Position numbers and translations under genes: made by a program. Below are positions 7,759-15,261 of a stretch of 17,408 nucleotides of DNA, in pieces. The stretch spans positions 2,884 through 20,291 of the forward strand of contig PCWF01000151.1 in NCBI GenBank assembly GCA_002796165.1. Reading direction: 5' to 3'. A model generated the notes under the pieces. The model had not been told where the DNA came from. It searched no databases and saw only the letters and a program-made list of their open reading frames with translations. How positions within the stretch are numbered: position 1 is the first letter of the stretch; every line of letters begins with the position of its first letter. The DNA comes from Nitrospinae bacterium CG11_big_fil_rev_8_21_14_0_20_56_8 (GTDB lineage: Bacteria > Nitrospinota > Nitrospinia > Nitrospinales > VA-1).

Positions 7759-9480
7759 CTAACGTTCCTCCAACCGCTTGATCCGCTCGATTTCTTCCTG
7801 GATCAGAGCCCGCGCAATCGCCGGGGTGATCTCCCGTACCAGGTCGCGGACGGATTGAACGATGGCCTCGGAAAGGCCGTCGATTTCTTTTTCCAGGGAG
7901 GTGTCGAGGGATTTTTCCAAAACTCCCTTGATATGTTCTCCCACCACGCGCACGAACCGGTCGGTCTCCGGGACGGGGCCGGGCGCCATAAGGCTCCTTC
8001 CGCGCTCGGAAGGGAAACCCGGCTCTCCTCTCGGGGTGGGTTCCACTCCCGGAAGGCGCGCCATAAACGAGATGCTGTCCCGGATCAGATCGGGCCGCAC
8101 GCCCTTGGAATAGGAGTAAGCCGCGGGGGCCATTTTTTCGAGCAGGTCCTCCGGTTCGGCGACGATATTCTCCATGTCCCCGGGGAGGTCCGGTCCATTT
8201 TCCATCGGTTGAAACCGCTGGACCGAGGAACCCGTACGCCGAACCTGCGCGAACGCTTCGTCCAGCCCTTCGGGAGGTTCCTGCAGGTCGCTGATGGATT
8301 CGGACAGGTCGTCATCGTGATCGGGGAAATTGGGCAGATGGGCGGATTTCAATAGAGACGGTTTTTCCGGCTCCCGCGACGAGGTGGACAGTTCCCGGAG
8401 GGATTCGGCATCGCGCATCATTTCCTCAATGACCCGCTTGTTTTTCTCCTTGATCGCGGTTTGCGACTCGGATTCATTTTTAAAGCTGAACAGGGTATCG
8501 AGCATTTCATCCAGATTTTTTTCCCGTTCGGGTTTGAGATGGGCGGCGTCAGGGATTTCTTCCCGGACCAACCCGGTGGATTTGGATTCTACTTTTTCGG
8601 GCTCCGCCGGTTTCTCCGGCTCTTTTGCCGGTTCGGACGGTTTTGCCTCGGGCTTTTCTTCCCGCACGGGTTCTTCCATTATCTCCTCGGCGGAAAGGTC
8701 CAGCGTGTCTTCCAGCCATTTGTCGGTATTTTCCTCCGCCAGATCGTCGGTGGAGAGAAGGACCGCGTCGCTTTCATCCTCCGGCGCCAACTCCCCGGCG
8801 GTCAGCTCGATCGTTTCGGGTGCATCGCCTTCAGCCAGGTCCGTTTCCGAAAGGCCGATTTCGTCCGCTTCGGGAAGTGCGTCCTCCTCGGAGAGGGCAA
8901 TGACCCCGGCGTCTTCCTCGGAAACCATTTCCGTGGCGGAGAGTTCGATGGTCTCCGAAGAGTCGTCTTCGGCCAGGTCGTCGGCCGTCAGGGAAATCGC
9001 ATCAGCGGCCGAGGCCATGTCTTCCTCGGAAAGGGAGATTACCCCGTCCTCTTCCAGCATCTGGTCCGGGGAAAGCTCGATCGCGGCTTCTTCCCCGCCG
9101 GAGACGGAACCGGAGGCCAACAGCGACCGGACGGTGCTGATGATTTCTTCGGATTTGAACGGCTTGTTGATATGGCCGTCGGCTTTGCTGGAGTGGAAGG
9201 CGGCTTCGTCGAAATCCTCGAAATCGCTGGCAAGCAACAGCACGCGGGTCGAGGCAAACTCGGCCGATTCCTTGATCTTGCGGCTGAGTTCGTAGCCGTT
9301 GAGGCCGGGCATTTCCACATCGGCCAGCACGACGTCGGGTTTGAAGGTGGACATCTTTTCGAATGCCTTTTGCCCATCGCCGATGCCTTCGACGGTCTCT
9401 TCTTCGTTTTCAAACGCCATGGCGACGATTTTCTGAATGGTGATGCTATCGTCGGCAACGAGAATTTTTGCAGAAGCCAT
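7759..9480 (-). CDS. Response regulator with REC domain, acidic repeat linker and helical C-terminus
   Basis: Residues 1-122 are a CheY-like receiver domain. The acidic pocket is at Asp10-Asp11, the phosphoacceptor is Asp54 (VLADVEMPG), with Ser85 and the conserved Lys106 (NKPF), so it should be phosphorylatable. Residues 134-270 form a strongly acidic region of short repeats around the core [IV]xLSxxDL, organised into a 46-residue higher repeat. Residues 270-315 are Pro/Glu/Lys-rich. The last 60 residues form an amphipathic charged helix ending EITPAIARALIQEEIERIKR, a tail I recall from receiver-domain regulators in delta-proteobacteria-like lineages. There is no DNA-binding or enzymatic output domain, so output is probably by protein contact. 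The ATG at 9480 has CCGGAA just upstream. It precedes valS on the same strand by 219 bp. Confidence 0.88.
   Translation of the reverse strand: MASAKILVADDSITIQKIVAMAFENEEETVEGIGDGQKAFEKMSTFKPDVVLADVEMPGLNGYELSRKIKESAEFASTRVLLLASDFEDFDEAAFHSSKADGHINKPFKSEEIISTVRSLLASGSVSGGEEAAIELSPDQMLEEDGVISLSEEDMASAADAISLTADDLAEDDSSETIELSATEMVSEEDAGVIALSEEDALPEADEIGLSETDLAEGDAPETIELTAGELAPEDESDAVLLSTDDLAEENTDKWLEDTLDLSAEEIMEEPVREEKPEAKPSEPAKEPEKPAEPEKVESKSTGLVREEIPDAAHLKPEREKNLDEMLDTLFSFKNESESQTAIKEKNKRVIEEMMRDAESLRELSTSSREPEKPSLLKSAHLPNFPDHDDDLSESISDLQEPPEGLDEAFAQVRRTGSSVQRFQPMENGPDLPGDMENIVAEPEDLLEKMAPAAYSYSKGVRPDLIRDSISFMARLPGVEPTPRGEPGFPSERGRSLMAPGPVPETDRFVRVVGEHIKGVLEKSLDTSLEKEIDGLSEAIVQSVRDLVREITPAIARALIQEEIERIKRLEER
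8770..9045 (-). repeat. 46-residue tandem repeat inside the response regulator (two full copies; partial copies on both sides)
   Basis: Residues 146-191 and 192-237 align without gaps: GVISLSEED against GVIALSEED, DAISLTADDLAE against DEIGLSETDLAE, and ETIELSATE against ETIELTAGE. A third, partial copy starts at residue 238 (AVLLSTDDLAEE), and the tail of a preceding copy is visible at 134-145 (IELSPDQMLEED). Each 46-residue unit itself contains three 15-16-residue modules with the core hydrophobic-x-Leu-Ser/Thr-x-x-Asp/Glu. Confidence 0.8.
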
Positions 9481-9549
9481 AGTTCCGGATGATCTCGAAA
9501 ACTGAGTGGGGAAAAGCGGCCTTCCCTGTTTCGGGGGGCCATCCCGATT

Positions 9550-9576
9550 ACCGGCCGAAAGGGTGGGACGGCCGGT
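9550..9576 (-). other. 8-bp stem-loop in the leader of the response regulator gene
   Basis: ACCGGCCG (9550-9557) pairs perfectly with CGGCCGGT (9569-9576) around an 11-nt loop. The structure lies between the proposed -10 at 9592-9597 and the start codon at 9480, so it would be in the 5' untranslated leader. It could be an RNA hairpin or a dyad operator. Confidence 0.5.
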
Positions 9577-9591
9577 TCACCTGACTTGTTA

Positions 9592-9597
9592 AGTATA
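9592..9597 (-). promoter_or_regulatory. -10 element upstream of the response regulator
   Basis: The minus strand reads TATACT here, in an AT-rich pocket (9585-9625) within otherwise GC-rich DNA. A weak TTATTT lies 18 bp upstream as a possible -35. The predicted leader is about 105 nt. On the plus strand the same pocket holds TATAAA at 9613-9618, preceded by TTAAGT at 18 bp, a weak candidate promoter for the divergent PHP-like gene, so the two promoters would overlap. Confidence 0.35.
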
Positions 9598-9728
9598 TCA
9601 TAAATTGGCCGTTATAAATAACATGACCGGAGATTTGCGATGCATCTGCGCTTTTGTCCGTAAAGGAAATGATGATACTATGGTGGCCCAGGAAGGTCAT
9701 GTGTAACTCTTTAAGCCCGGATGGTCTA

Positions 9729-11606
9729 ATGTCGCGTTTTTCGAGCAAGCTGTTTCAAATCGTGCTTCTGATGTGTGCCGGGCTTGCGGCCCTGGTTACA
9801 CCCAGTGCGGGCGCGGGATTCATCCAGCTCGACGGGGCGATGGACGTCAAGACCCGGTTCTCCGAAGGGTGTTCCACCGCGCAGGAACTGGCCGAAGAGG
9901 CCAAGCAAAAGGGGATCGATGTCCTCTTTTATAACGACTCCGCCCGCAATTCGCTGGAGTATGGTCTCGTTCCCCTGGAGCGCATCCTGAAAAAGAAGGA
10001 GGAGCGATCCTCCGTCCTCAGCGTCGGGGCCAATGCCTATCTTTCGGAGATCGGCGACCTGGACCGGCATTACCGGGAAGTTTTGTTGATCCCCGGCGTG
10101 GAGGCCATGCCGTTTTATTTCTGGACCGGCGGAATTCTCAAACGCGATCTCGTCGCCAATAATTTTGACAAGCGACTGCTGATTTACGGAATGGAAACGG
10201 CGCCCGCCCTCGAACAGCTTCCCCTTCTCAACAGTAACTTCTCGAAGCGGATGATCGGGAAGTACCAGACGCTGTTCAGCATTTACGGGGGATTATTCCT
10301 TTTCTCCTGCGTTCTCATTTACAAGCGATTTTACCGCAAGCTCTCCATGGGCGCGGCGGCGGTCTTTTTTCTTCTCGCGGTCAACAATCACCCGTTCCAA
10401 AGCTCGCCCTACGACCAGTACCACGGGGACCAGGGGGTGGAGCCTTACCAGAAAATGATCGACCGTGTGAAAGAGCAGGGCGGGATGACGTTCTGGAATC
10501 GGCTCGATGCCCTCAATGGAATGCGCGAGGTGGGCTCGGTGCAGTTGAAGACCCTGCCGCACCCGGAAGACCTCGTTTTGTCCAAAGGGTATGACGGATT
10601 TCAGGCGGTGGCCGACCAACCGCTTCCTCATGTCGATCCCGGCCAGGAATGGGACCAGGTTCTGGGAGGATACCTTTCCGGGGAACGGCCCGGGGCGGTG
10701 TGGGGCATCGGCACGAATGATTACCGGTGCGCGGCCGAGGACGGGAAAATCCTCGGGATGGTGAGAACGGTTTTTCTGGTGCGGGAAAAAAGCCGCGAGG
10801 GCGTCATGGAGGCGCTGAAAAAAGGCCGGATGTACGCGGTGCGCCAGCCCGATGCCGACCGGCTCTCGCTCGATGATTTTACCGTCTCGGACGTGACCAC
10901 CGGCCAGGTGGCGACGCTGGGGGAAGAAATATCCGTTAGCGATTTTCCCGAGATCAGGGCGAATCTTCGTTCGTTGCACGGGGAACCCAAATCGGCGACC
11001 CTTCGCATCGTTCGCAACGGAGCGGTGGTCAAGGAAGAAGCGGTGAACCTGCCCTACGAGATGGTATGGCGTGACGTGGAGGTACCCCGGGAGGGACCGG
11101 TGTATTACCGGCTCAGTGCCTGGGTGGGCCCCACCGACCACCTGGTGGCCAACCCCGTTTTCGTTCGCTTCGTGGCACCGTCGGCTGAGGTCGCCTCGCT
11201 TCCTCCATCGGGCGCGGTTCCCCCCGGCGGGCCCAAATCCCCCTCCATGCCCAGGCCGCCTTCCGTATCCATGCCGTCGGTGCCGAGCCCGGGGATGCCG
11301 CAGGCCGGCATGCCCTCCGCCGGCGGAACGGCAATGCCGCGTCAGCCGGGAATGCCCGGTGTCTCCATTCCTTCGGTCCCCCAACCGGGGATGGGCGAAG
11401 GGTACTCCGTAGTTACCCTTGTGGACTCGGTTCCGCTTAAGAAGGGACCGGGAACCATTTTCCCCGATGTGGTTCGCGTGGACAAGGGCACGCGCCTGGA
11501 AGTGGTGCGGAAAACCACCGTCCGGTTCAATCGAAAGCCCTGGCTGGTCGTCCGCTGGGAAGGCCAGAATGCGTTCGTCTGGGAAGGCGTCGTGCAGACG
11601 GAATGA
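9729..11606 (+). CDS. Periplasmic, membrane-tethered PHP-fold protein lacking canonical metal-ligand histidines, with C-terminal SH3-like domain
   Basis: The 625-residue protein has an N-terminal signal segment (about 5-29, cleavage after AGA possible). A PHP-like first half follows: FIQLDGAMDVKTRFSEG (31-47), an ELAEEAKQKGIDVLFYND helix-strand (53-70) and IPGVEAMPFYF (121-131). Next comes a membrane hairpin (about 181-198 and 206-220) with a positive KRFYRK turn. The second PHP half has QGGMTFWNRLDA (250-261), GYDGFQAV (288-295) and GIGTNDYRC (326-334), then a beta-sandwich-like segment to about 480. A Pro/Met/Ser/Gly linker (486-558) leads to an SH3b-like end (559-622). Wherever PHP hydrolases carry His ligands, this protein has other residues, so it is probably non-catalytic. 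The ATG at 9729 is chosen over 9654 because it begins a proper signal sequence and has GGA upstream. It converges with the methyltransferase gene. Confidence 0.8.
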   Translation: MSRFSSKLFQIVLLMCAGLAALVTPSAGAGFIQLDGAMDVKTRFSEGCSTAQELAEEAKQKGIDVLFYNDSARNSLEYGLVPLERILKKKEERSSVLSVGANAYLSEIGDLDRHYREVLLIPGVEAMPFYFWTGGILKRDLVANNFDKRLLIYGMETAPALEQLPLLNSNFSKRMIGKYQTLFSIYGGLFLFSCVLIYKRFYRKLSMGAAAVFFLLAVNNHPFQSSPYDQYHGDQGVEPYQKMIDRVKEQGGMTFWNRLDALNGMREVGSVQLKTLPHPEDLVLSKGYDGFQAVADQPLPHVDPGQEWDQVLGGYLSGERPGAVWGIGTNDYRCAAEDGKILGMVRTVFLVREKSREGVMEALKKGRMYAVRQPDADRLSLDDFTVSDVTTGQVATLGEEISVSDFPEIRANLRSLHGEPKSATLRIVRNGAVVKEEAVNLPYEMVWRDVEVPREGPVYYRLSAWVGPTDHLVANPVFVRFVAPSAEVASLPPSGAVPPGGPKSPSMPRPPSVSMPSVPSPGMPQAGMPSAGGTAMPRQPGMPGVSIPSVPQPGMGEGYSVVTLVDSVPLKKGPGTIFPDVVRVDKGTRLEVVRKTTVRFNRKPWLVVRWEGQNAFVWEGVVQTE

Positions 11607-11636
11607 GGTTTCTCGATTCCGTTTGCCGGCAACGGG

Positions 11637-12197
11637 TCAGGCTAAGCCGTCGAAGTTGCGGCCCCGGTTCATGCGGTAGAGGAAAAGGGTTTTCTTCGGG
11701 TCGATTTTGTCGGGTTGCAGGCCGCGCAGGCAGAAGCGGAAGGACACGATGCGCGCCGAAGGTTTCAATCGGTCAACCCGGTCCTTCGTCAGCCGGTCGA
11801 GCGCCTGGTGAGTGAGATATAAAAAGAGGACGTCCGCCTGGCTGAAATCGAAATCGAACAGATTGCCGCGGACGATGTGAACCCGGTCCTGGACTCCCGC
11901 CCGTTTTGCCAGCCAGCGTGAAAACCACACTTTGATGGGATCGATTTCCACCCCTTCCCCGCGCGCTCCGAAATCCTTCGCCGCCGCAATCAAGACCCGC
12001 CCGTCGCCCGAACCCAGATCGACGATCGTTTCCCCCGGCTGAATTTCGGCAAATTCCAGAATCCGCCGAAGGGTCGAGGGGCGCAGGGGGTGCCACGGGG
12101 CTCCGAAGAAAATGGGCAGGATAACCGATCCTGCCAGAAGAATCGTCACCGCCAAAATAATAATTGAGACAAATGAAAACAAAGGAATAGAGGTCAC
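11637..12197 (-). CDS. Membrane-anchored class I SAM methyltransferase, FAM173-like
   Basis: One transmembrane helix (about residues 9-31) is followed by a Rossmann methyltransferase core. Motif I is VDLGSGDGRVLIAAA (59-73), with the second acidic strand at GVEIDP (82-87). The layout resembles the FAM173/ATPSCKMT lineage: short membrane anchor, a proline-bearing linker (FGAPWHPLRPS), then TIVDLGSGDGR. Eukaryotic FAM173 members methylate lysines, for example on the ATP synthase c subunit; bacterial substrates are not known to me. Length is 186 residues. The start is a GTG at 12197 without a clear ribosome binding site, so it is uncertain, but it lies directly before the anchor. The gene converges with the PHP-like gene (30 bp gap) and diverges from nhaD across 273 bp. 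Confidence 0.8.
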   Translation of the reverse strand: MTSIPLFSFVSIIILAVTILLAGSVILPIFFGAPWHPLRPSTLRRILEFAEIQPGETIVDLGSGDGRVLIAAAKDFGARGEGVEIDPIKVWFSRWLAKRAGVQDRVHIVRGNLFDFDFSQADVLFLYLTHQALDRLTKDRVDRLKPSARIVSFRFCLRGLQPDKIDPKKTLFLYRMNRGRNFDGLA

Positions 12198-12470
12198 TTG
12201 TTGAGGGTTGATCGGGTTGGAAGGGTGGGGGGTCCTTCCGGGGTGAAACTTTTAATTTGTCGATTTTCAACGGTAGCGGGGCTCCACTCCTGAATCATGA
12301 CATTTTACAAAGCCTTTTATGTCAATTAATGTTTATTTCCGGGTGTTTTTTTAGGATAAACTGCCTATGCGACGATTCGCCGGAACCGGTTATGGTAGGA
12401 CCCTGGATTTCCAAGCAGACATGGCTTTGTTTCGAAACGAATTTTCCTCGAAAGCAACTTTAAGAAAATT

Positions 12471-13781
12471 ATGGAGCCTATGACCGGTTCATGGGTAGGA
12501 AACCTCGCCCTGTTTTTTTTCTTCCTGATTCTTATCCTCGTTGCGCTGGAAAAGCAAATCCAGATGCGGCGCTCCAAACCCACCGTTTTTTTCGCCTGCC
12601 TGACCTGGGGACTGATCGGAGTTTATGAGGTGGGGCAACCGGGGGGTCACGCCGAGGAAGCGGTACATCATTTGACCGGAAGTATCGCCCAGTTGTTCTT
12701 TTTCGTTTTCGTGGCGATGGTGTTCATCAACACCCTCGAGGAACGGGGGATGTTCGACCAGTTGCGGGCCCGCCTGGTCCGGCGCGGACTGGACTACCGG
12801 CAATTGTTCTGGGCCACCGGAACGATTACTTTTTTAATTTCTCCCCTGGTGGACAACCTGACCAGCGCCCTCCTGATCGGCCGGGTGGCGCAGGCCATTG
12901 GCGGGACCAATGTGCGTTTCATCGTACCCGCCTTCGTCAATATCGTTGTGGCCGCAAACGCGGGAGGAACATGGAGCCCCTTCGGGGACATCACCACGTT
13001 AATGATCTGGATGTCCGGAAAGATCGAGAGTTATCAGTTTCCCCACCTCTTTGTTCCCGCGTTGTGCAGTTGGCTGGTTCCCGCGGTCATCATGCAGTTC
13101 GCGATTCCCGAAGGCAAGCCCGAAGGACCGGCGCACGCCCCCGCTCTCAAGCACGGGGCGAAGGTCATCCTGGGCCTGGGGTTGTTCACGATTTTTCTGG
13201 CGCTTTTCTTCCACCATGTCCTCGGCCTGCTTCCCTACCTGGGAATGATGTTCGGGCTCGGGATTTTGATGTCCTTCGCGTACTATCTGCTTTTGACGGA
13301 TAGGATCCGCAATCACCGCCTGGCCAGCTTGAACAACACCGAACCTCCACCGCCTTTCAATATTTTCGGGAGCGTCGCGCGGGTGGAATTCGACACGCTT
13401 CTGTTTTTTTTCGGGTCGATGCTGATGATTGGCGCGCTGGATTACCTGGGCTACATTTCCCTGGCGAGTCAAAGTATTTTTGGCGGCCATGCCCCAATGA
13501 CATCGAACGTGATCATGGGGGTCATTTCCGCCGTGGTGGACAACATTCCCGCGCTTTTCGCCGTCGTCCAAATGAACCCCGCAATGGGTCCCGAGCAATG
13601 GTTGCTGGCCACGCTGTCCATCGGGGTGGGGGGGAGCCTGCTCTCCATCGGGTCCGTCGCGGGGGTGGTGGTGATGGGCGTGAACCCGAACTATAACTTC
13701 GTGTCCCATTTGAAATGGACTCCCGCGATCGCCGCGGGATACATCGCCGGCATTGTGTCCTGGTGGTTACTTCTTTCCTGA
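12471..13781 (+). CDS. nhaD: Na+/H+ antiporter, NhaD type
   Basis: This is a polytopic inner-membrane antiporter of the ion transporter (ArsB/NhaD) superfamily, exporting Na+ in exchange for H+. It has about a dozen hydrophobic segments. The inverted-repeat signature is clear: SPLVDNLTSALL (124-135) in the first half and SAVVDNIPALFA (353-364) in the second. NhaD-specific stretches are NAGGTWSPFGDITTLM (163-178) and GVGGSLLSIGSVAGVV (385-400). At 436 residues it is close to the family norm. Two starts are possible: 12471 (AAGAAA 5 nt upstream) and 12480 (GGAG only 3 nt upstream); 12471 is reported. The leader 12271-12470 is AT-rich with weak promoter-like pairs (TTTACA at 12304 or GATAAA at 12355). 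A sodium-sensing RNA there could not be confirmed. The role is salt and pH homeostasis. Confidence 0.93.
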   Translation: MEPMTGSWVGNLALFFFFLILILVALEKQIQMRRSKPTVFFACLTWGLIGVYEVGQPGGHAEEAVHHLTGSIAQLFFFVFVAMVFINTLEERGMFDQLRARLVRRGLDYRQLFWATGTITFLISPLVDNLTSALLIGRVAQAIGGTNVRFIVPAFVNIVVAANAGGTWSPFGDITTLMIWMSGKIESYQFPHLFVPALCSWLVPAVIMQFAIPEGKPEGPAHAPALKHGAKVILGLGLFTIFLALFFHHVLGLLPYLGMMFGLGILMSFAYYLLLTDRIRNHRLASLNNTEPPPPFNIFGSVARVEFDTLLFFFGSMLMIGALDYLGYISLASQSIFGGHAPMTSNVIMGVISAVVDNIPALFAVVQMNPAMGPEQWLLATLSIGVGGSLLSIGSVAGVVVMGVNPNYNFVSHLKWTPAIAAGYIAGIVSWWLLLS

Positions 13782-13800
13782 CGCCCCCCTTCCCTCCGTC

Positions 13801-14364
13801 TCAACCCACCCGTTTCAGCGTGTTTTTATCCACGTGATGGAAAAGGGTGGGTTGGTTCTTGATCTGGATCACCGTGTCTTCTTCGTAACTGAAGGTTTGC
13901 GCGTCGTGGATCGTGACTTGTAATTCGTAGCGCACGGTTTTGAATTCCCGGTCCAGAAACGGGTTGGAACAAATGCCGTAAATATCGGAACCCACTTCAG
14001 CGGTTAAACGAAAGGATTTCGCGTCCGGTTCCACCTTGCCTCCCGCAAGCACGGTGATTCCCCGGGGAACGATGAAACAGCGGAAGACCTGTTTTTGAGA
14101 TCCATCCCATAACCAGTACCCCACCTCTTCATGAAACGGATCGGGTTCGCCCAGCCGCCAGGCCATGGTGGCATAGCGTAGCCCGTAAAGACTTTGCTCG
14201 TGGTTATTCACGGGCCCCATGGGATCGAAAGTGATCCGCTCGCGAAACTTGTTCGTTTCCGTTCCCCGGTCGTCGGAGGGGGCGGTGTCGTCGCCCCGGT
14301 CACCTTCCCAAATCCCGGCCAGTTTTCTCAGCGGACCCAGATTTCCGAGAATTTCGTCAGACAT
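13801..14364 (-). CDS. Nitrobindin-like heme-binding beta-barrel protein (FABP-like, DUF1794)
   Basis: The 187-residue protein matches the nitrobindin/THAP4-C fold signatures: LGPLRKLAGIWEGDRG at the N-terminus (9-24), FHEEVGYWLWD in the middle (77-87), IVPRGITVLAGG (98-109), and FHHVDKNTLKRV at the C-terminus (175-186). A His in that last motif (176 or 177) is the expected proximal heme ligand. Family members bind ferric heme b in an all-beta barrel and react with NO and peroxynitrite. No signal peptide is present, so it is cytoplasmic. The start ATG at 14364 has a strong AAGGAGA about 5 nt upstream. It follows the HDOD gene by 30 bp on the same strand, most likely as the second gene of an operon, and its 3' end is 19 bp from the convergent nhaD stop. 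Confidence 0.85.
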   Translation of the reverse strand: MSDEILGNLGPLRKLAGIWEGDRGDDTAPSDDRGTETNKFRERITFDPMGPVNNHEQSLYGLRYATMAWRLGEPDPFHEEVGYWLWDGSQKQVFRCFIVPRGITVLAGGKVEPDAKSFRLTAEVGSDIYGICSNPFLDREFKTVRYELQVTIHDAQTFSYEEDTVIQIKNQPTLFHHVDKNTLKRVG

Positions 14365-14394
14365 AAGGTCTCCTTTTCCGTTTGTGCTTTGCCA

Positions 14395-15261
14395 TCAGTA
14401 AATCATGGAATCTTTGGAGAAAAATATGAGGTCGTAAAATTTATCCTTGATTTGTTCTTCCAGTTCCTTCATGGGCCATTCCGTGAACCCGAGAATTTTC
14501 ATGGCGTACTCGCTGGGACCGGAAACCGCCGTGTCCCCGGTGAACCCCAGTTTCAATTCGCACACCATGATGTCGGCAACGTGGACGATGGCGGTGGCGA
14601 TGGGGTATTCCTTGGCCAGCGCGGGCCGATGATGGTACAGGACCGGTTCGACCAGCCTTCCCGGAAGGTTCCATTTTTTAAGCAGGGTGCCCCCCAACTT
14701 GGCGTGACTGGCGCCGAGGATTTCCCGTTCCACGTCGAAGATCTGTTCTTTGGTTTCCCGGCATCGGCGCATGATTTCCACGCATTGTTGCGGAAATTTC
14801 TGAAAGAGAATCAGGCTCCCCATATTTTGAAGCATCCCGGCGGTGTAATAACTCTCGAGGTTTTCCTGCTTCCGTTGCTGGGCGATAAACCGGGCGGCCA
14901 GCCCGCAACCCATGGCATGCCGCCAGAAGGAGTCCATGTCCACCAGGCCGCGGGGAATCCCGGTGAACTGCCGGGCGACGCTGGTGGCCAGAGCCAACTC
15001 GCTCAACTGCTCGGTCCCGATGATGTTCAGCGCGTGCTCGATGGTTTGAACTTCTTCAGAAAATCCATACATGGGGCTGTTGACGATTTTCAACAGGCGC
15101 ACGGTGAGGGCCGGGTCCTTCTCGATAATTACGGAGAATTCCTTGAAGGAGGTGTTGGGGTTCGCCAATGCATTTTGCAGGCGAAAAAAAATGGTGGGGG
15201 GAGTGAGCGCCCAGTCTTTCACCACCTCGCTGGGTTTGATTTTTCCGCCGCCTTGGGTCAT
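14395..15261 (-). CDS. HDOD domain signalling protein
   Basis: The 288-residue protein is essentially one HDOD domain. Diagnostic stretches are IIEKDPALTVRLLKIVNSPMYG (read in parts, residues 45-66), TIEHALNIIGTEQLSELAL (73-91), FWRHAMGCGLAARFIA (112-127), HAKLGGTLLKKWNLP (186-200) and YHHRP (209-213). The position of the HD dyad, usually GLLHDIG, reads GMLQNMG here (142-148). The catalytic His-Asp pair is therefore replaced by Gln-Asn, which suggests a binding or scaffold role rather than phosphodiesterase activity. HDOD proteins are typically stand-alone signalling or regulatory modules. The ATG at 15261 lacks a strong Shine-Dalgarno. It is the first gene of a probable operon with the nitrobindin-like gene. 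Confidence 0.9.
   Translation of the reverse strand: MTQGGGKIKPSEVVKDWALTPPTIFFRLQNALANPNTSFKEFSVIIEKDPALTVRLLKIVNSPMYGFSEEVQTIEHALNIIGTEQLSELALATSVARQFTGIPRGLVDMDSFWRHAMGCGLAARFIAQQRKQENLESYYTAGMLQNMGSLILFQKFPQQCVEIMRRCRETKEQIFDVEREILGASHAKLGGTLLKKWNLPGRLVEPVLYHHRPALAKEYPIATAIVHVADIMVCELKLGFTGDTAVSGPSEYAMKILGFTEWPMKELEEQIKDKFYDLIFFSKDSMIY

Noticed and set aside
8461..9492. Long plus-strand open frames antisense to the response regulator
   Set aside because: They are shadows of the acidic repeat region (Asp/Glu codons read as Phe, Leu, Ser and Arg on the other strand); the REC domain on the minus strand is unambiguous.
11619..11635. CCGTT/AACGG dyad between the convergent PHP-like and methyltransferase genes, as a bidirectional terminator
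   Set aside because: It has a short stem, no T-tract, and a competing GCCGGC palindrome in the loop; not enough to call.
12271..12470. Possible sodium-responsive riboswitch in the nhaD leader
   Set aside because: The leader is AT-rich and holds small dyads such as GTTTCGAAAC, but I could not match it to any known nhaA or DUF1646 RNA motif; a covariance-model search would decide.
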